From the NCBI GenBank assembly GCA_002305615.1, contig DBPU01000010.1, positions 25,659 through 41,809 on the forward strand: a stretch of DNA of 16,151 bases, given 5' to 3'. This document shows positions 15,145-16,151 of this stretch, one piece after another. The translations under genes were made by a program, and so were the position numbers. Positions within the stretch are counted from its first letter, which is position 1; every line of letters starts with the position of its first letter. The DNA comes from Verrucomicrobia bacterium UBA1412. Its GTDB lineage: Bacteria; Verrucomicrobiota; Verrucomicrobiia; Limisphaerales; UBA1412. A model generated the notes under the pieces. It saw only the letters and a program-made list of their open reading frames with translations. It had not been told where the DNA came from and made no database searches.

Positions 15145-15390
15145 AGCGGGATTTGGTGAGTATTTTGTGAGGTTTTGCGCGGGATTTGAGCGGGATTTGA
15201 GCGTTTCGCGGGCTGCTTCCAGGGAATTTTAAAAGAATATTGCAATTTTTTAGCCTTCTGCAACCCATTGTATTTGAGAGAGAAAGAGTTTCTTCTAAAA
15301 AGAATCGTATAAAAAATTAAAATTTCTGTTGACTCTTAGTGGATTTTTTCCATAGGCTGGCCACTGGTTTTAAGACTTGGAAAAATTGCT
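15145..15390 (+). other. AT-rich intergenic region with short direct repeats
   Basis: GCGGGATTTG-type repeats occur at about 15146, 15179 and 15190, the last two 11 bp apart. The rest is A/T-rich. No clear intrinsic terminator for gpsA was found. TTGACT at 15329-15334 is a fair -35 for the next gene, but the hexamer 17 nt later (ATAGGC) is a poor -10, so no promoter is called. Confidence 0.5.
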
Positions 15391-16151
15391 GTGATTAATA
15401 TCAGAAGAAAAATTTTTATTCTGTTAGTAGTGTGGGTATTAGGCATTCCGATAGTGAAGGGGGATCCGCCGCCAACGCCGCTGCCTACCAATTCGACCGC
15501 TTTGGATTTTGTCGCGACTCTAATCAAATCTGCCGCGCTTCAAACCAACACTTCATCCGCTTCACAAACTTCTTCCACGAACTACATCCAGGAAAATTAT
15601 GACGTCCGGCGATTCCTGGAGGAAGCCCCGCCCTTGAGAAAAATTGTGTATGGAAATGATGCAACCACTTACCATCGTGCGGATTATATTAGTGATAAGG
15701 ACGACCCCAAAAAAATGATTAAAATAGAAAAAACGGCTGAAGACCTGAAACCCAGAACGGGATTCGTTTACTACGAAGCGGCACTCCAGCCGACAACCTT
15801 CTATAATTTACTTCTGGCTGAGATGCCGGGATGCCAGTATTCAGGTAAAAAGAGGAGGTCTGCCGCCGGTTGCAGTACGGAAGTGTATTGGACTCTGAAC
15901 TATAGTGAGACACCGCGGGGCGTTATTCCTATCATTGTTATTTCCGAGAAAGATAATAATAGTAAAAATTCAAAATCTGTTTCCGCCGCAGCAGAGGAGG
16001 GGTTATCGCAAATCGACTATGCGCGCTCTCTTTGGATCAATGGTTTGGTTCCGGGCACTCTGCGCTGGGTGGGGGAGGACCATTTTGAAGCAAAAGCGGA
16101 TGGACCTGTCGAGGTTTATGGCACGGACGAATCCAAAAAAGTGATTCTTGG
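15391..16151 (+). CDS. Unrecognised secreted protein, 5' part
   Basis: A frame beginning with GTG 15391 stays open to the last base of the window, over 250 codons without a stop, so the gene continues outside. The first in-frame stop upstream is TAG 15337. The N-terminus has a classic signal peptide: basic INIRRK, hydrophobic FILLVVWVLGIPIV, then VKG and the Pro-rich DPPPTPLPT. A Ser/Thr/Gln-rich linker follows (SSASQTSSTNY), then a mixed region with YEAALQPTTFYNLLL, TEVYWTLNYSE, RGVIPIIVIS, ARSLWING and LRWVGEDHFEAKADG. No family was recognised. The gene is AT-richer than its neighbours. GTG is the best start I see; GGA about 10 nt upstream is only a weak ribosome binding site. Confidence 0.7.
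   Translation, partial: MINIRRKIFILLVVWVLGIPIVKGDPPPTPLPTNSTALDFVATLIKSAALQTNTSSASQTSSTNYIQENYDVRRFLEEAPPLRKIVYGNDATTYHRADYISDKDDPKKMIKIEKTAEDLKPRTGFVYYEAALQPTTFYNLLLAEMPGCQYSGKKRRSAAGCSTEVYWTLNYSETPRGVIPIIVISEKDNNSKNSKSVSAAAEEGLSQIDYARSLWINGLVPGTLRWVGEDHFEAKADGPVEVYGTDESKKVIL

Noticed and set aside
15905..16144. 79-codon open frame at the right edge
   Set aside because: It lies in another frame of the longer signal-peptide-bearing gene that starts at 15391.

Overview
The window looks like a chromosomal segment of a PVC-group bacterium, most likely a Verrucomicrobiota. This is inferred from protein architecture, not from any rRNA. The clues are large secreted proteins combining lamin-tail (LTD), CotH-kinase, chitobiase-C-terminal-like and Ig-like domains, a BspA-type leucine-rich-repeat protein, and a recurrent C-terminal module ending in a [FY]YR motif. 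Base composition is moderate, with AT-rich intergenic spacers and an AT-richer last gene.

Layout. Positions 1-729 hold the 3' end of a secreted LTD protein, closed by a bidirectional hairpin shared with a convergent rubrerythrin (795-1286, minus). A BspA-like LRR protein follows (1590-4400), built from an exact-period 288-residue duplication plus an Ig domain and the C-terminal module. After a terminator comes a 1150-aa CotH-kinase/LTD surface protein (4563-8015), whose ribosome binding site lies partly in a hairpin. A complete clpB disaggregase gene (8083-10701, minus) comes next. Its near-consensus promoter sits so close to the ATG that the mRNA should be leaderless.

Positions 10776-11882 are the most unusual part. 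A single-tyrosine HUH (IS200/RAYT-like) transposase gene is flanked almost to its codons by two mutually inverted arms of about 300-330 bp. Each arm carries four hairpins in mirrored order. One hairpin pair differs at two compensated base pairs. The left arm also holds a three-copy 18-bp tandem array that is single-copy on the right.

Downstream are a small four-cysteine membrane protein (minus), a divergent two-TM/TPR-like protein, and the phospholipid genes plsY and gpsA, which overlap by ATGA. TPR gene, plsY and gpsA probably form one operon: PlsY acylates glycerol-3-phosphate and GpsA makes it from DHAP. The window ends inside an unrecognised secreted protein gene that starts with GTG at 15391 and runs off the edge.

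No rRNA, tRNA, CRISPR array or prophage was seen. The adjacent secreted proteins share Ig and tail modules and probably belong to one surface-protein family. The transposase element is the best candidate for something undescribed.
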